Positions 22,459-28,954 of a stretch of DNA of 28,954 nucleotides are shown one piece after another. The notes under the pieces were generated by a model. It saw nothing but the letters and a program-made list of their open reading frames with translations. It was not told the DNA's origin and searched no databases. Location: contig JAEYXX010000159.1 of NCBI GenBank assembly GCA_023431055.1, forward strand, positions 1 to 28,954, read 5' to 3'. The position numbers were made by a program, and so were the translations under genes. This DNA comes from Pseudomonadota bacterium. Lineage in GTDB: Bacteria; Pseudomonadota; Gammaproteobacteria; Pseudomonadales; Pseudomonadaceae. How positions within the stretch are numbered: the stretch's first letter is position 1; every line of letters starts with the position of its first letter.

Positions 22459-23927
22459 TGAGTGTGGAGCGCGACCTGAGCTATCTGCAATCGCTGTTGC
22501 GGGAGCTGTGCGCGCTGCCGCAGGAAACCGAGTGGGTGGAGTTCAAGCAGGGCAACGACGATGCGCTGCTGATTGGCGAATATATCTCCGCCCTGGCCAA
22601 TGCCGCCGCCCTGCTCGGCAAGGAGTACGGCTACCTGCTGTGGGGCATCGACGATACCAGCCATGCCGTGATCGGCACGGCCTTCAAGCCCTCCGCCGCA
22701 CGCCATAAGCAGCAGGAGCTAGAAAGCTGGTTGTTGCAGAAGACCGCGCCGAAGATCCACTTCCGCTTCTTCGAGTTCGTCGCCGCCGAGGGGCTGCCGG
22801 TGGTGATTCTGGAAGTCCAGGCGGCTCGCCATACGCCGGTGCAGTTCGATGGCGTCGAATATATTCGCGTCGGCTCCTACAAGAAGAAGCTGCGCGAGTT
22901 TCCGGAAAAGGAGCGGGCGCTCTGGCGTGTGTTCGACCGTGTGCCCTTCGAGCAGCAACTGGCCGTGCAGAACCTCGGCATCGACCAGGTGCTCAAGCTG
23001 CTCGATTATTCGGCCTACTTCGACCTCACCCACCAGCCCCTGCCGGAAGGGCGCGAGGCGATTCTCTCCGCACTGGCCGCTGACCGCATGATCCAGCGCA
23101 GTGACAGCGGGCAATGGCATATCTGCAACCTGGGCGCGATCCTCTTCGCCAGGCGCCTGCAGGACTTCCCCGTGCTGGGGCGCAAGGCCGTGCGGCTGAT
23201 CCACTACAAGGGCAACGGCAAGCTGGAAACCCTGCGCGAGCTGACTGGCAACAAGGGCTATGCCCTGGGCTTCGAGGGCTTGATCGACACCCTGAAAACC
23301 CTGCTGCCGGCCAACGAGGAAATCGGCAAGGCGTTCCGCCAGGAGGTGCCGATGTATCCGGAGCTGGCCCTGCGTGAGCTGGTGGCCAACGCCATCATCC
23401 ACCAGGACTTCAACCTGAGCGGCACCGGACCGATGATCGAGTTGTTCGAGCGGCGCCTGGAAATCACCAACCCTGGCGTGCCGCTGGTCGATCCGCAGCG
23501 CTTTCTCGACAGTCCGCCGCGCAGCCGCAACGAGGGGCTGGCCTCCTTCATGCGCCGCATCGGCATCTGTGAGGAACGTGGCAGCGGCATCGACAAGGTG
23601 GTGGCGCAGACCGAGCTGTACCAGCTACCGGCGCCGATCTTCGAGCAGACCGACGAACACACCCGCGTGGTGCTGTTCGCCCATCAGGACTACCGCGACA
23701 TGGGCCAGGAAGATCGTATCCGTGCCTGCTACCAACACTGCTGCCTGAAATACGTGAATCGTGAACCAATGAACAACACCTCGTTGCGCCAGCGCTTCCA
23801 GATCGACGAAGGCAATAGCGCCATGGTCAGCCGCATCATCAAGCAGACCATCGAGGCCGGGTTGATCCGCCTGTATGACCCGGCGGCCAACCGCAAGGCT
23901 TATCGTTATGTGCCCTGCTGGGCCTGA
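22458..23927 (+). CDS. AlbA_2 (Schlafen-like) / GHKL-type ATPase / winged-helix protein within the type I R-M locus
   Basis: Protein of 489 residues, soluble, formerly grouped as 'AAA_4' or putative transcriptional regulator. Residues about 20-140 form an AlbA_2/Schlafen-type domain (ETEWVEFKQGNDD, SALANAAALLGKEYGYLLWG then IDD, and VQFDGVEYIRVGSYKKKLRE). Residues about 260-400 have a GHKL-like ATPase fold: LRELVANAIIHQDF (N-box, from about 305), IELFERRLEITNPG and GICEERGSGIDKVV (from about 368). The C-terminus (SLRQRFQIDEGNSAMVSRII, KQTIEAGLIRLYD) is a winged helix. Homologues often sit inside type I R-M loci. The role is unsettled: regulation of restriction, or an added defence function. 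Its ATG overlaps the hsdS TGA by one base, so it is co-translated with the modification genes rather than with hsdR. Confidence 0.85.
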   Translation: MSVERDLSYLQSLLRELCALPQETEWVEFKQGNDDALLIGEYISALANAAALLGKEYGYLLWGIDDTSHAVIGTAFKPSAARHKQQELESWLLQKTAPKIHFRFFEFVAAEGLPVVILEVQAARHTPVQFDGVEYIRVGSYKKKLREFPEKERALWRVFDRVPFEQQLAVQNLGIDQVLKLLDYSAYFDLTHQPLPEGREAILSALAADRMIQRSDSGQWHICNLGAILFARRLQDFPVLGRKAVRLIHYKGNGKLETLRELTGNKGYALGFEGLIDTLKTLLPANEEIGKAFRQEVPMYPELALRELVANAIIHQDFNLSGTGPMIELFERRLEITNPGVPLVDPQRFLDSPPRSRNEGLASFMRRIGICEERGSGIDKVVAQTELYQLPAPIFEQTDEHTRVVLFAHQDYRDMGQEDRIRACYQHCCLKYVNREPMNNTSLRQRFQIDEGNSAMVSRIIKQTIEAGLIRLYDPAANRKAYRYVPCWA

Positions 23928-23932
23928 CCGAT

Positions 23933-24043
23933 CTCATTTGACGGTCATTTGACTGGCGCACTCTTGGCGGCAGGGAAATCAGGCCAAAGGCCCCGGTTTT
24001 AGGCGCTTGCCGGCCTGCCGCTCATTTGCCGGCCATTTGACTG
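23933..24043. repeat. 23-bp imperfect direct repeat pair upstream of hsdR
   Basis: The 23-mer at 23933-23955 (CTCATTTGACGGTCATTTGA then CTG) recurs at 24021-24043 with two changes (CTCATTTGCCGGCCATTTGA then CTG). Start-to-start distance is 88 bp. Each copy itself contains two CATTTG units 11 bp apart, about one helical turn, so four CATTTG units are phased in two pairs. The arrangement looks like tandem binding sites. Confidence 0.8.
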
Positions 24044-24085
24044 AATGTCTAGCGCTGGACGAATAAGCCGATTCGTTAGACATTC
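24043..24085. repeat. Inverted repeat with TAGACAT core (copy 1), hsdR upstream region
   Basis: GAATGTCTA at 24043-24051 and TAGACATTC at 24077-24085 are perfect 9-bp arms, extended inward by GCG/CGT with one G-T pair, around a 25-bp spacer. The left arm begins at the last base of the second 23-bp direct repeat. There is no T-run, so this is not a typical terminator. Confidence 0.75.
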
Positions 24086-24165
24086 GGCAGGCGCTCAGCC
24101 CGCTTCGCTACTGGCTGCGATGCCTGATAAATCAGTGGGTTAGTGGTGGTTCAGGTGGGTGATGG

Positions 24166-24207
24166 CAAATGTCTAAGCCCTTCCTGGCCAAATGGTTTAG
24201 ACATTTG
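24166..24207. repeat. Inverted repeat with TAGACAT core (copy 2), hsdR upstream region
   Basis: CAAATGTCTAA at 24166-24176 and TTAGACATTTG at 24197-24207 are perfect 11-bp arms around 20 bp, extendable inward by GCC/GGT with one G-T pair. The core ATGTCTA/TAGACAT is the same as in the inverted repeat at 24043-24085, giving four copies of the core in about 165 bp. It lies about 58 bp before the preferred hsdR start at 24265. The left arm contains an ATG (24169) that is in frame with hsdR. Confidence 0.8.
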
Positions 24208-24264
24208 TACCCCGCGCCGGGCGAGCCTGACGCAGGCAAGAAGGACAGGCACAAGGAAGCCGGC

Positions 24265-27200
24265 ATGGTAAGCAAGACCAACGAACGGGCGCTGGAAGCC
24301 AGCATCGAGAAGTATCTGACGGGCACCTGCCTGGAAGAGTTGGCGGCTGTTCGCGAGGGTGCCGCCGAGCAGCCCTTCAGTGCCAACCATGGCTATCGCC
24401 TCGGGCGCGCCCAGGATTTCAATGCCCGCTATGCGGTCGATACCCGTGTGCTCTGGCAGTTTCTGCAGGACAGCCAGAGCGAAGCGCTGGATTGCCTCAA
24501 GCAGCGCTACAGCGATTGGGATTTGCGCATCCTGGAGCGTTTCGACCGACTGGTGAGCAAGTACGGCGTACTGCACCTGCTCAAGCGCGGCCTGGCCATC
24601 GACGATGTACACCTCGACCTGATGTACCCGGCGCCGCTGGCCAACAGCTCGCAACGAATCAAACAGCAGTTCGTAGCCAATATCTTCAGCAGCACGCGCC
24701 AGGTGCGTTACTCCCTGAGCAACACCTTGGAAGAGCTGGATATGGTGCTCTTCATCAACGGCCTGCCCTTCGCCACATTGGAGCTGAAGAACCCCTGGAC
24801 GGGGCAGACAGCCCGCTATCACGGTCAGAGGCAGTACAAGCAGGAACGTGACAGCAGCCAGCCGCTGCTGCAGTTTGGCCGTTGCCTGGTGCACATGACG
24901 GTGGACACCGACGAGGTCTATATGACCACCCGGCTGGCGGGCGCCGCGACCTTCTTCCTGCCGTTCAACAAGGGGCACAACCACGGTGCCGGCAACCCAC
25001 CGAACCCTGACGGGCATCGCAGCGCCTATCTGTGGCGCGAAATTTTCAGTCGCGAGAGCGTGGCTAACATCATTCAGCATTTCGTGCGTATGGATGGCAG
25101 TAGCAAGACACCGCTGGCCAAGCGCACGCTGTTCTTCCCGCGCTATCACCAGCTCGATGTGGTGCGCCGCCTGGTGAAGCACGCCAGCGAGCAAGGTGTG
25201 GGGCAGCGTTATCTGATCCAGCATTCGGCGGGCTCGGGGAAGTCCAACTCGATTACCTGGGCGGCTTATCAGTTGATCGAAACCTACCCGGCCTCACTGG
25301 CGGTTGCTGGCGCGCGGGCGTTGAGCGAGCCGTTGTTCGACTCGGTGATCGTGGTGACCGACCGCCGCCTGCTGGACAAGCAGTTGCGCGAGAACATCCG
25401 CGAGTTCTCCGAGGTGAAGAACATCGTCGCACCGGCGCTGAAGTCCGCCGATCTCAAGCAGGCCTTGGAGCAGGGCAAGCGCATCATCATCACCACCATC
25501 CAGAAGTTCCCGGTGATCGTCGATGGCATCGACGACATGGCGGGCAAGCGCTTCGCCGTGATCATCGACGAGGCGCACAGCTCGCAGGATGGCAGCGCCC
25601 ACGGAACGATGAACCGGGTAATGGGTGGCGCCGAGCTGGATGACACGCAGGAGAAGATCCTCAGCGCCATCAAGAAAAGCAAGATGCGTGGCAATGCCTC
25701 CTACTTCGCCTTCACCGCCACGCCTAAGAACAGCACGCTGGAGAAGTTCGGCGAGCGGCAGGCCGATGGCCGCTTCGAGCCCTTCCACCTGTATTCGATG
25801 AAGCAGGCCATCGAGGAGGGCTTCATTCTCGACGTGTTGGCCAACTACACGACCTATCGCAGCTATTACGAGATCAAGAAATCTATTCAGGACAACCCGC
25901 TGTTCGACAAGCTGAAGGCGCAAAAGAAGCTGCGTGCCTATGTCGAGCGCGACCAGCAGACCATCGATGCCAAGGCAGAGATCATGCTGGAGCACTTCAT
26001 CGATCAGGTCGTCACGCCGAAGAAGCTCAAGGGCCAGGCCAAGGGCATGGTCATCACCCAGAACATCGAGGCTGCCGTCCGTTACCACAAGGCCATCAGC
26101 CGCCTGCTGGCGGAGCGCGGCAAGCCGTTCAAGGCGCTGATCGCGTTTTCCGGGGAGAAGGTGGTCGACGGTATTGAGTACAGCGAAGCGCAGATCAATG
26201 GCTTTCCCGAAGCCGATACGCGGGATCACTTCGATACCGAGGAATACCGCCTGCTGGTGGTGGCCAACAAATACCTGACCGGCTTCGACCAGCCCAAGCT
26301 GTGTGCCATGTACGTGGACAAGAAGCTGCAGGACGTCCTAGCCGTGCAGGCGCTGTCGCGCCTCAATCGCTCGGCGCCCAAATGGGGTAAGAAAACCGAG
26401 GATCTGTTCGTGCTCGACTTCTTCAATGAAGTGGACGCCATCAAGCAATCCTTCGATCCGTTCTACACCGCAACCAGCCTGTCGCGCGCGACGGACATCA
26501 ACGTGTTGCACGAGCTCAAGGATCAGCTTGACGAGGTGGGTGTGTATGAATGGCCCGAGGTGGAAGCGTTCGCCAGGCAATACTTCGACAATGTCGAGGC
26601 GGGCCAGCTAGGTGTGCTGATCGATGTCGCCGTCGAGCGCTTCGACCATGAGCTGGCGTTGGAGGAAGAGGCCAAGATCGACTTCAAGATCAAGGCCAAG
26701 CAGTTCGTGAAGATCTATGGCCAGATGGCTTCGATCATGCCCTATGAGATCGTTGCCTGGGAAAAGCTGTTCTGGTTCCTCAAGTTCCTGATTCCCAAGC
26801 TCAAGGTGCAGGACAAGGATGCCGATGAGATCGATGCCCTGCTCAACTCTGTCGATTTGGCGTCCTACGGGCTGGAGCGGGTCAAGCTCAACCACCAGAT
26901 CGTGTTGGATGAGGCGGACACCGAACTGGATCCAGCGAACCCCAACCCGCGTGGGGTACATGGTGGTGATGAGGACAAGGATCCGCTGGACGAGATCATC
27001 CACACCTTCAACGAGCGCTGGTTCCAGGGGTGGGGTGTGACCACCGAGGAAAAGCGGGTGAAATTTCTCAGCATCCTCAAGGGCATTCAGGAACACCCGG
27101 ACTTCGAGGCCAAGTACCAGCAGAGCCATGACAACGACCACAAGAATCTGGCGTTCGAGAAAATTTTCGATGAGGTGATGTTGATGCGTCGCCGGCAGGA

Positions 27201-27282
27201 CTTGGAGCTGTATCGACTGGTGGCTAGCGATGCGGCCGTCCGCTCTACGCTGCAACAAGGTTTGCGCGGGCTTTTGGGATAG
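24265..27282 (+). CDS. hsdR: HsdR, type I restriction endonuclease subunit
   Basis: ATP-driven translocase and nuclease of the type I complex. The preferred start is the ATG at 24265 (AAGGA seven bases upstream; protein [20 protein letters not shown], 1005 residues, typical of HsdR at about 1000). The in-frame ATG at 24169 would add 32 residues and lies inside a hairpin without a clear ribosome site. The N-terminal nuclease domain has the PD-(D/E)xK pattern: Asp159 in LDMVLFING and Glu173-Leu-Lys175 in [10 protein letters not shown]. The motor has Walker A SAGSGKS (321-327), the DEAH box from 435 ([12 protein letters not shown]), and [13 protein letters not shown]. The helical C-terminal part ends at RGLLG. 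All key residues are present. It is separated from hsdM-hsdS by the ATPase gene and a 337-bp spacer, so it probably has its own promoter. Confidence 0.95.
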   Translation: MVSKTNERALEASIEKYLTGTCLEELAAVREGAAEQPFSANHGYRLGRAQDFNARYAVDTRVLWQFLQDSQSEALDCLKQRYSDWDLRILERFDRLVSKYGVLHLLKRGLAIDDVHLDLMYPAPLANSSQRIKQQFVANIFSSTRQVRYSLSNTLEELDMVLFINGLPFATLELKNPWTGQTARYHGQRQYKQERDSSQPLLQFGRCLVHMTVDTDEVYMTTRLAGAATFFLPFNKGHNHGAGNPPNPDGHRSAYLWREIFSRESVANIIQHFVRMDGSSKTPLAKRTLFFPRYHQLDVVRRLVKHASEQGVGQRYLIQHSAGSGKSNSITWAAYQLIETYPASLAVAGARALSEPLFDSVIVVTDRRLLDKQLRENIREFSEVKNIVAPALKSADLKQALEQGKRIIITTIQKFPVIVDGIDDMAGKRFAVIIDEAHSSQDGSAHGTMNRVMGGAELDDTQEKILSAIKKSKMRGNASYFAFTATPKNSTLEKFGERQADGRFEPFHLYSMKQAIEEGFILDVLANYTTYRSYYEIKKSIQDNPLFDKLKAQKKLRAYVERDQQTIDAKAEIMLEHFIDQVVTPKKLKGQAKGMVITQNIEAAVRYHKAISRLLAERGKPFKALIAFSGEKVVDGIEYSEAQINGFPEADTRDHFDTEEYRLLVVANKYLTGFDQPKLCAMYVDKKLQDVLAVQALSRLNRSAPKWGKKTEDLFVLDFFNEVDAIKQSFDPFYTATSLSRATDINVLHELKDQLDEVGVYEWPEVEAFARQYFDNVEAGQLGVLIDVAVERFDHELALEEEAKIDFKIKAKQFVKIYGQMASIMPYEIVAWEKLFWFLKFLIPKLKVQDKDADEIDALLNSVDLASYGLERVKLNHQIVLDEADTELDPANPNPRGVHGGDEDKDPLDEIIHTFNERWFQGWGVTTEEKRVKFLSILKGIQEHPDFEAKYQQSHDNDHKNLAFEKIFDEVMLMRRRQDLELYRLVASDAAVRSTLQQGLRGLLG

Positions 27283-27291
27283 AGGGCGCAA

Positions 27292-27329
27292 ACAAAAAGG
27301 CCCCAGGTTTTCACTTGGGGCCTTTTGTT
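27292..27329. terminator. Bidirectional terminator shared by hsdR and tRNA-Arg
   Basis: AAAAGGCCCCA (27295-27305) pairs with TGGGGCCTTTT (27316-27326) over 11 bp, extended by AAC/GTT with one bulged A. On the plus strand TTTTGTTA ends the hairpin. On the minus strand TTTTTGTTT does. It therefore serves both the hsdR transcript and the opposing tRNA transcript, which ends four bases away. Confidence 0.88.
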
Positions 27330-27332
27330 ATC

Positions 27333-27409
27333 TGGCGCACTCGGCGGGATTCGAACCCACGACCCCTGCCTTCGGAGGGCAGTACTCTATCCAGCTGAGC
27401 TACGAGTGC
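27333..27409 (-). tRNA. tRNA-Arg (anticodon CCG)
   Basis: Read on the minus strand, the acceptor arms GCACTCG (from 27409) and CGAGTGC pair over 7 bp, followed by discriminator G and an encoded CCA (27333-27335). The D arm is AGCTCAGCTGGATAGAGT. The anticodon stem CTGCC/GGCAG closes the loop CTCCGAA, giving anticodon CCG for CGG codons. The T arm has the GGTTCGAATCC consensus. Total 77 nt including CCA. All expected invariant bases are present, so the gene should be functional. Confidence 0.96.
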
Positions 27410-27422
27410 GTTGCGGGGCGCA

Positions 27423-27451
27423 ATGATACGCATCTGGGCGCTTAGCGTCCA
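27423..27451 (-). promoter_or_regulatory. Candidate promoter of tRNA-Arg
   Basis: On the minus strand TGGACG (27446-27451) and TATCAT (27423-27428) are spaced by 17 bp. A GC-rich discriminator (GCGCCCCGC) follows before the mature 5' end at 27409. A GC-rich discriminator is typical of stringently controlled stable-RNA promoters. The leader would be very short. Confidence 0.45.
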
Positions 27452-27560
27452 TCGTGCATGAGTGTGCGTTATTTCGAACGAACTTTACACTTTTGCCCTG
27501 GCCAAGAGCCCCCTCAGAAAGTTTTTTATCATTCTTTCGTCGATTTAGCGCTTCCGGCTA

Positions 27561-27608
27561 TTGCCCTTTACCCGTGCCGCTCCTAGGATTCGTTTGAGAT
27601 TTCAAACG
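27561..27608 (+). promoter_or_regulatory. Candidate gabD promoter with overlapping palindromic operator
   Basis: TTGCCC (27561-27566) and TAGGAT (27584-27589) have a 17-bp spacer. Immediately after, CGTTTGAGATTTCAAACG (27591-27608) is an 18-bp near-perfect palindrome (7-bp perfect arms) placed where a start site would be, so a bound repressor would block the promoter. The leader to the gabD ATG would be about 150 nt. The rest of the 340-bp spacer between tRNA-Arg and gabD shows no gene. Confidence 0.45.
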
Positions 27609-27749
27609 CAGTGTTCGCTCATCCCGAACCCTTCGCCACTCAGCGGCTCTTAACTATTTACCAGGTCAGGCCGTGCTTATCGCGCGGCGTGCTTCGTGTC
27701 CACGACTCCACTCCCGACGCCTGGGCGTCGGTCATCCAAGGAGACTGCC

Positions 27750-28954
27750 ATGCAACTGAAAGACGCTCAGCTGTTCCGCCAACAGGCCTATATCGACGGC
27801 CAGTGGCTGGATGCCGACAGCGGCCAGACGATTGCCGTGAATAACCCGGCAACTGGCGAGATCATCGGTCATGTGCCGAAGATGGGCCGTGCCGAGACGC
27901 GCCGTGCCATCGAGGCCGCCGAGAAGGCGCTGCCGGCCTGGCGTGCACTGACTGCCAAGGAGCGCGCCAACAAGCTGCGCCGCTGGTTCGAGTTGCTGAT
28001 GGAGAACCAGGATGACCTCGGTCGCCTGATGACTCTGGAGCAGGGCAAGCCGCTGGCCGAAGCCAAGGGCGAGATTGCATACGCCGCCTCCTTTATCGAG
28101 TGGTTCGCCGAGGAAGCCAAGCGCGTCTACGGCGACGTGATCCCCGGTCACCAGCCGGACAAGCGCCTGATCGTGATCAAGCAGCCGATTGGTGTGACTG
28201 CCGCCATCACCCCGTGGAACTTCCCGGCGGCGATGATCACCCGCAAGGCCGGCCCGGCCCTGGCTGCCGGCTGCACCATGGTGATCAAGCCGGCTTCGCA
28301 GACGCCGTTCTCCGCCCTGGCCCTGGTCGAGCTGGCCGAGCGTGCCGGCATCCCGAAAGGTGTGCTGAGCGTGGTCACCGGTAGCGCCGGCGAAGTGGGT
28401 GGCGAGCTGACCAGCAACCCCATCGTGCGCAAGCTGTCCTTCACCGGCTCGACCGAGATCGGTCGCCAGTTGATGGCCGAGTGTGCCCAGGACATCAAGA
28501 AGGTGTCGCTGGAGCTGGGCGGCAACGCGCCGTTCATCGTCTTCGACGACGCCGACCTGGACGCTGCCGTCGAAGGCGCGCTGATCTCTAAGTACCGCAA
28601 CAACGGCCAGACCTGCGTCTGCGCCAACCGCATTTATGTGCAGGACGGTGTCTACGACGCCTTCGCCGAGAAACTGATCGCCGCTGTGGGCAAGCTGAAG
28701 ATCGGTAACGGCCTGGAAGACGGCACCACCACCGGCCCGCTGATCGACAGCAAGGCCGTGGCCAAGGTGCAGGAACATATCGAAGACGCCGTAGGCAAAG
28801 GCGCCAAGCTGGCCCTGGGCGGCAAGCCGCATGCCCTGGGTGGCACCTTCTTCGAACCGACCATTCTGGTGGACGTGCCGAAAACCGCTGCCGTGGCCAA
28901 GGAAGAGACCTTCGGCCCGCTGGCGCCGCTGTTCCGCTTCAAGGACGAGGCCGA
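27750..28954 (+). CDS. gabD: GabD, succinate-semialdehyde dehydrogenase (NADP+), 3' end outside window
   Basis: Oxidises succinate semialdehyde to succinate, the last step of 4-aminobutyrate breakdown. The ATG at 27750 has AAGGAG six bases upstream; 401 codons are visible of about 483 expected, open to the window end. The N-terminus MQLKDAQLFRQQAYIDGQWL matches Pseudomonas GabD. The cofactor region PIGVTAAITPWNFPAAMITR then KAGPALAAGCTMVIKPAS is typical of the subgroup. The general-base Glu255 lies in LELGGNAPFIVFDDADLDAA, and the nucleophile Cys289 in NNGQTCVCANR, with the CVC pattern of GabD (second Cys a known redox partner in the E. coli enzyme). gabT normally follows in Pseudomonas but lies beyond the window. 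Confidence 0.93.
   Translation, partial: MQLKDAQLFRQQAYIDGQWLDADSGQTIAVNNPATGEIIGHVPKMGRAETRRAIEAAEKALPAWRALTAKERANKLRRWFELLMENQDDLGRLMTLEQGKPLAEAKGEIAYAASFIEWFAEEAKRVYGDVIPGHQPDKRLIVIKQPIGVTAAITPWNFPAAMITRKAGPALAAGCTMVIKPASQTPFSALALVELAERAGIPKGVLSVVTGSAGEVGGELTSNPIVRKLSFTGSTEIGRQLMAECAQDIKKVSLELGGNAPFIVFDDADLDAAVEGALISKYRNNGQTCVCANRIYVQDGVYDAFAEKLIAAVGKLKIGNGLEDGTTTGPLIDSKAVAKVQEHIEDAVGKGAKLALGGKPHALGGTFFEPTILVDVPKTAAVAKEETFGPLAPLFRFKDEA

Noticed and set aside
23933..24043. CRISPR-like repeat.
   Set aside because: There are only two imperfect copies with one 65-bp interval and no cas genes. It fits binding sites or a local duplication better.

Overview
The window is GC-rich DNA (clearly AT-richer only in the middle gene of a restriction locus). 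Gene content and protein sequences look like a Pseudomonas or close relative; the P. mendocina/oleovorans group is a guess from general impression. No plasmid, phage, transposase, integrase or CRISPR signal was seen.

Region 1 (1-11838) is a flagellar rod/hook locus. It begins beside the 3' end of a GntR/FadR-type regulator (1-213), which converges on flgA. flgA (minus strand) is divergent from flgBCDEFGHIJKL (plus strand), the arrangement of enteric-type and lateral systems. The main polar cluster of Pseudomonas, as I know it, places flgA elsewhere. The locus is therefore probably a second flagellar system or a differently organised primary one. The genes encode P-ring chaperone FlgA, rod proteins FlgB/C/F/G, hook cap FlgD, hook FlgE, L-ring FlgH, P-ring FlgI, rod cap plus muramidase FlgJ, and the junction proteins FlgK/FlgL. 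A last gene of unknown function (10745-11770) follows flgL, and a strong terminator closes the unit. Two tandem families of REP-like inverted repeats lie between flgF and flgG. FlgJ carries an SLT-type lytic transglycosylase domain in place of the usual GH73 domain.

Region 2 (11839-15208) holds sensing and signalling genes: a secreted PilJ-domain protein, an orphan TRAP-type solute-binding protein (minus strand), and a PAS-GGDEF diguanylate cyclase. The 225 bp at 11839-12063 show no gene; they must hold the promoter of the PilJ-domain gene, but I could not pick one.

Region 3 (15209-18602) contains a deletion scar. The first ~305 codons of mdcA (malonate decarboxylase alpha subunit) are joined out of frame to the C-terminal half of an AraC-family regulator; the rest of an mdc operon is absent. 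An intact alpha-ketoglutarate-semialdehyde dehydrogenase and a terminator follow.

Region 4 (18603-27329) is a type I restriction-modification locus: hsdM, hsdS, a gene for an AlbA_2/GHKL-ATPase/winged-helix protein overlapping hsdS, then a 337-bp spacer with 23-bp direct repeats and two long inverted repeats sharing one core motif, then hsdR. A terminator shared with the opposing tRNA-Arg(CCG) gene closes the locus.

Region 5 (27330-28954) has tRNA-Arg(CCG), a spacer with a promoter/operator-like element, and the 5' part of gabD (succinate-semialdehyde dehydrogenase), which runs off the window.
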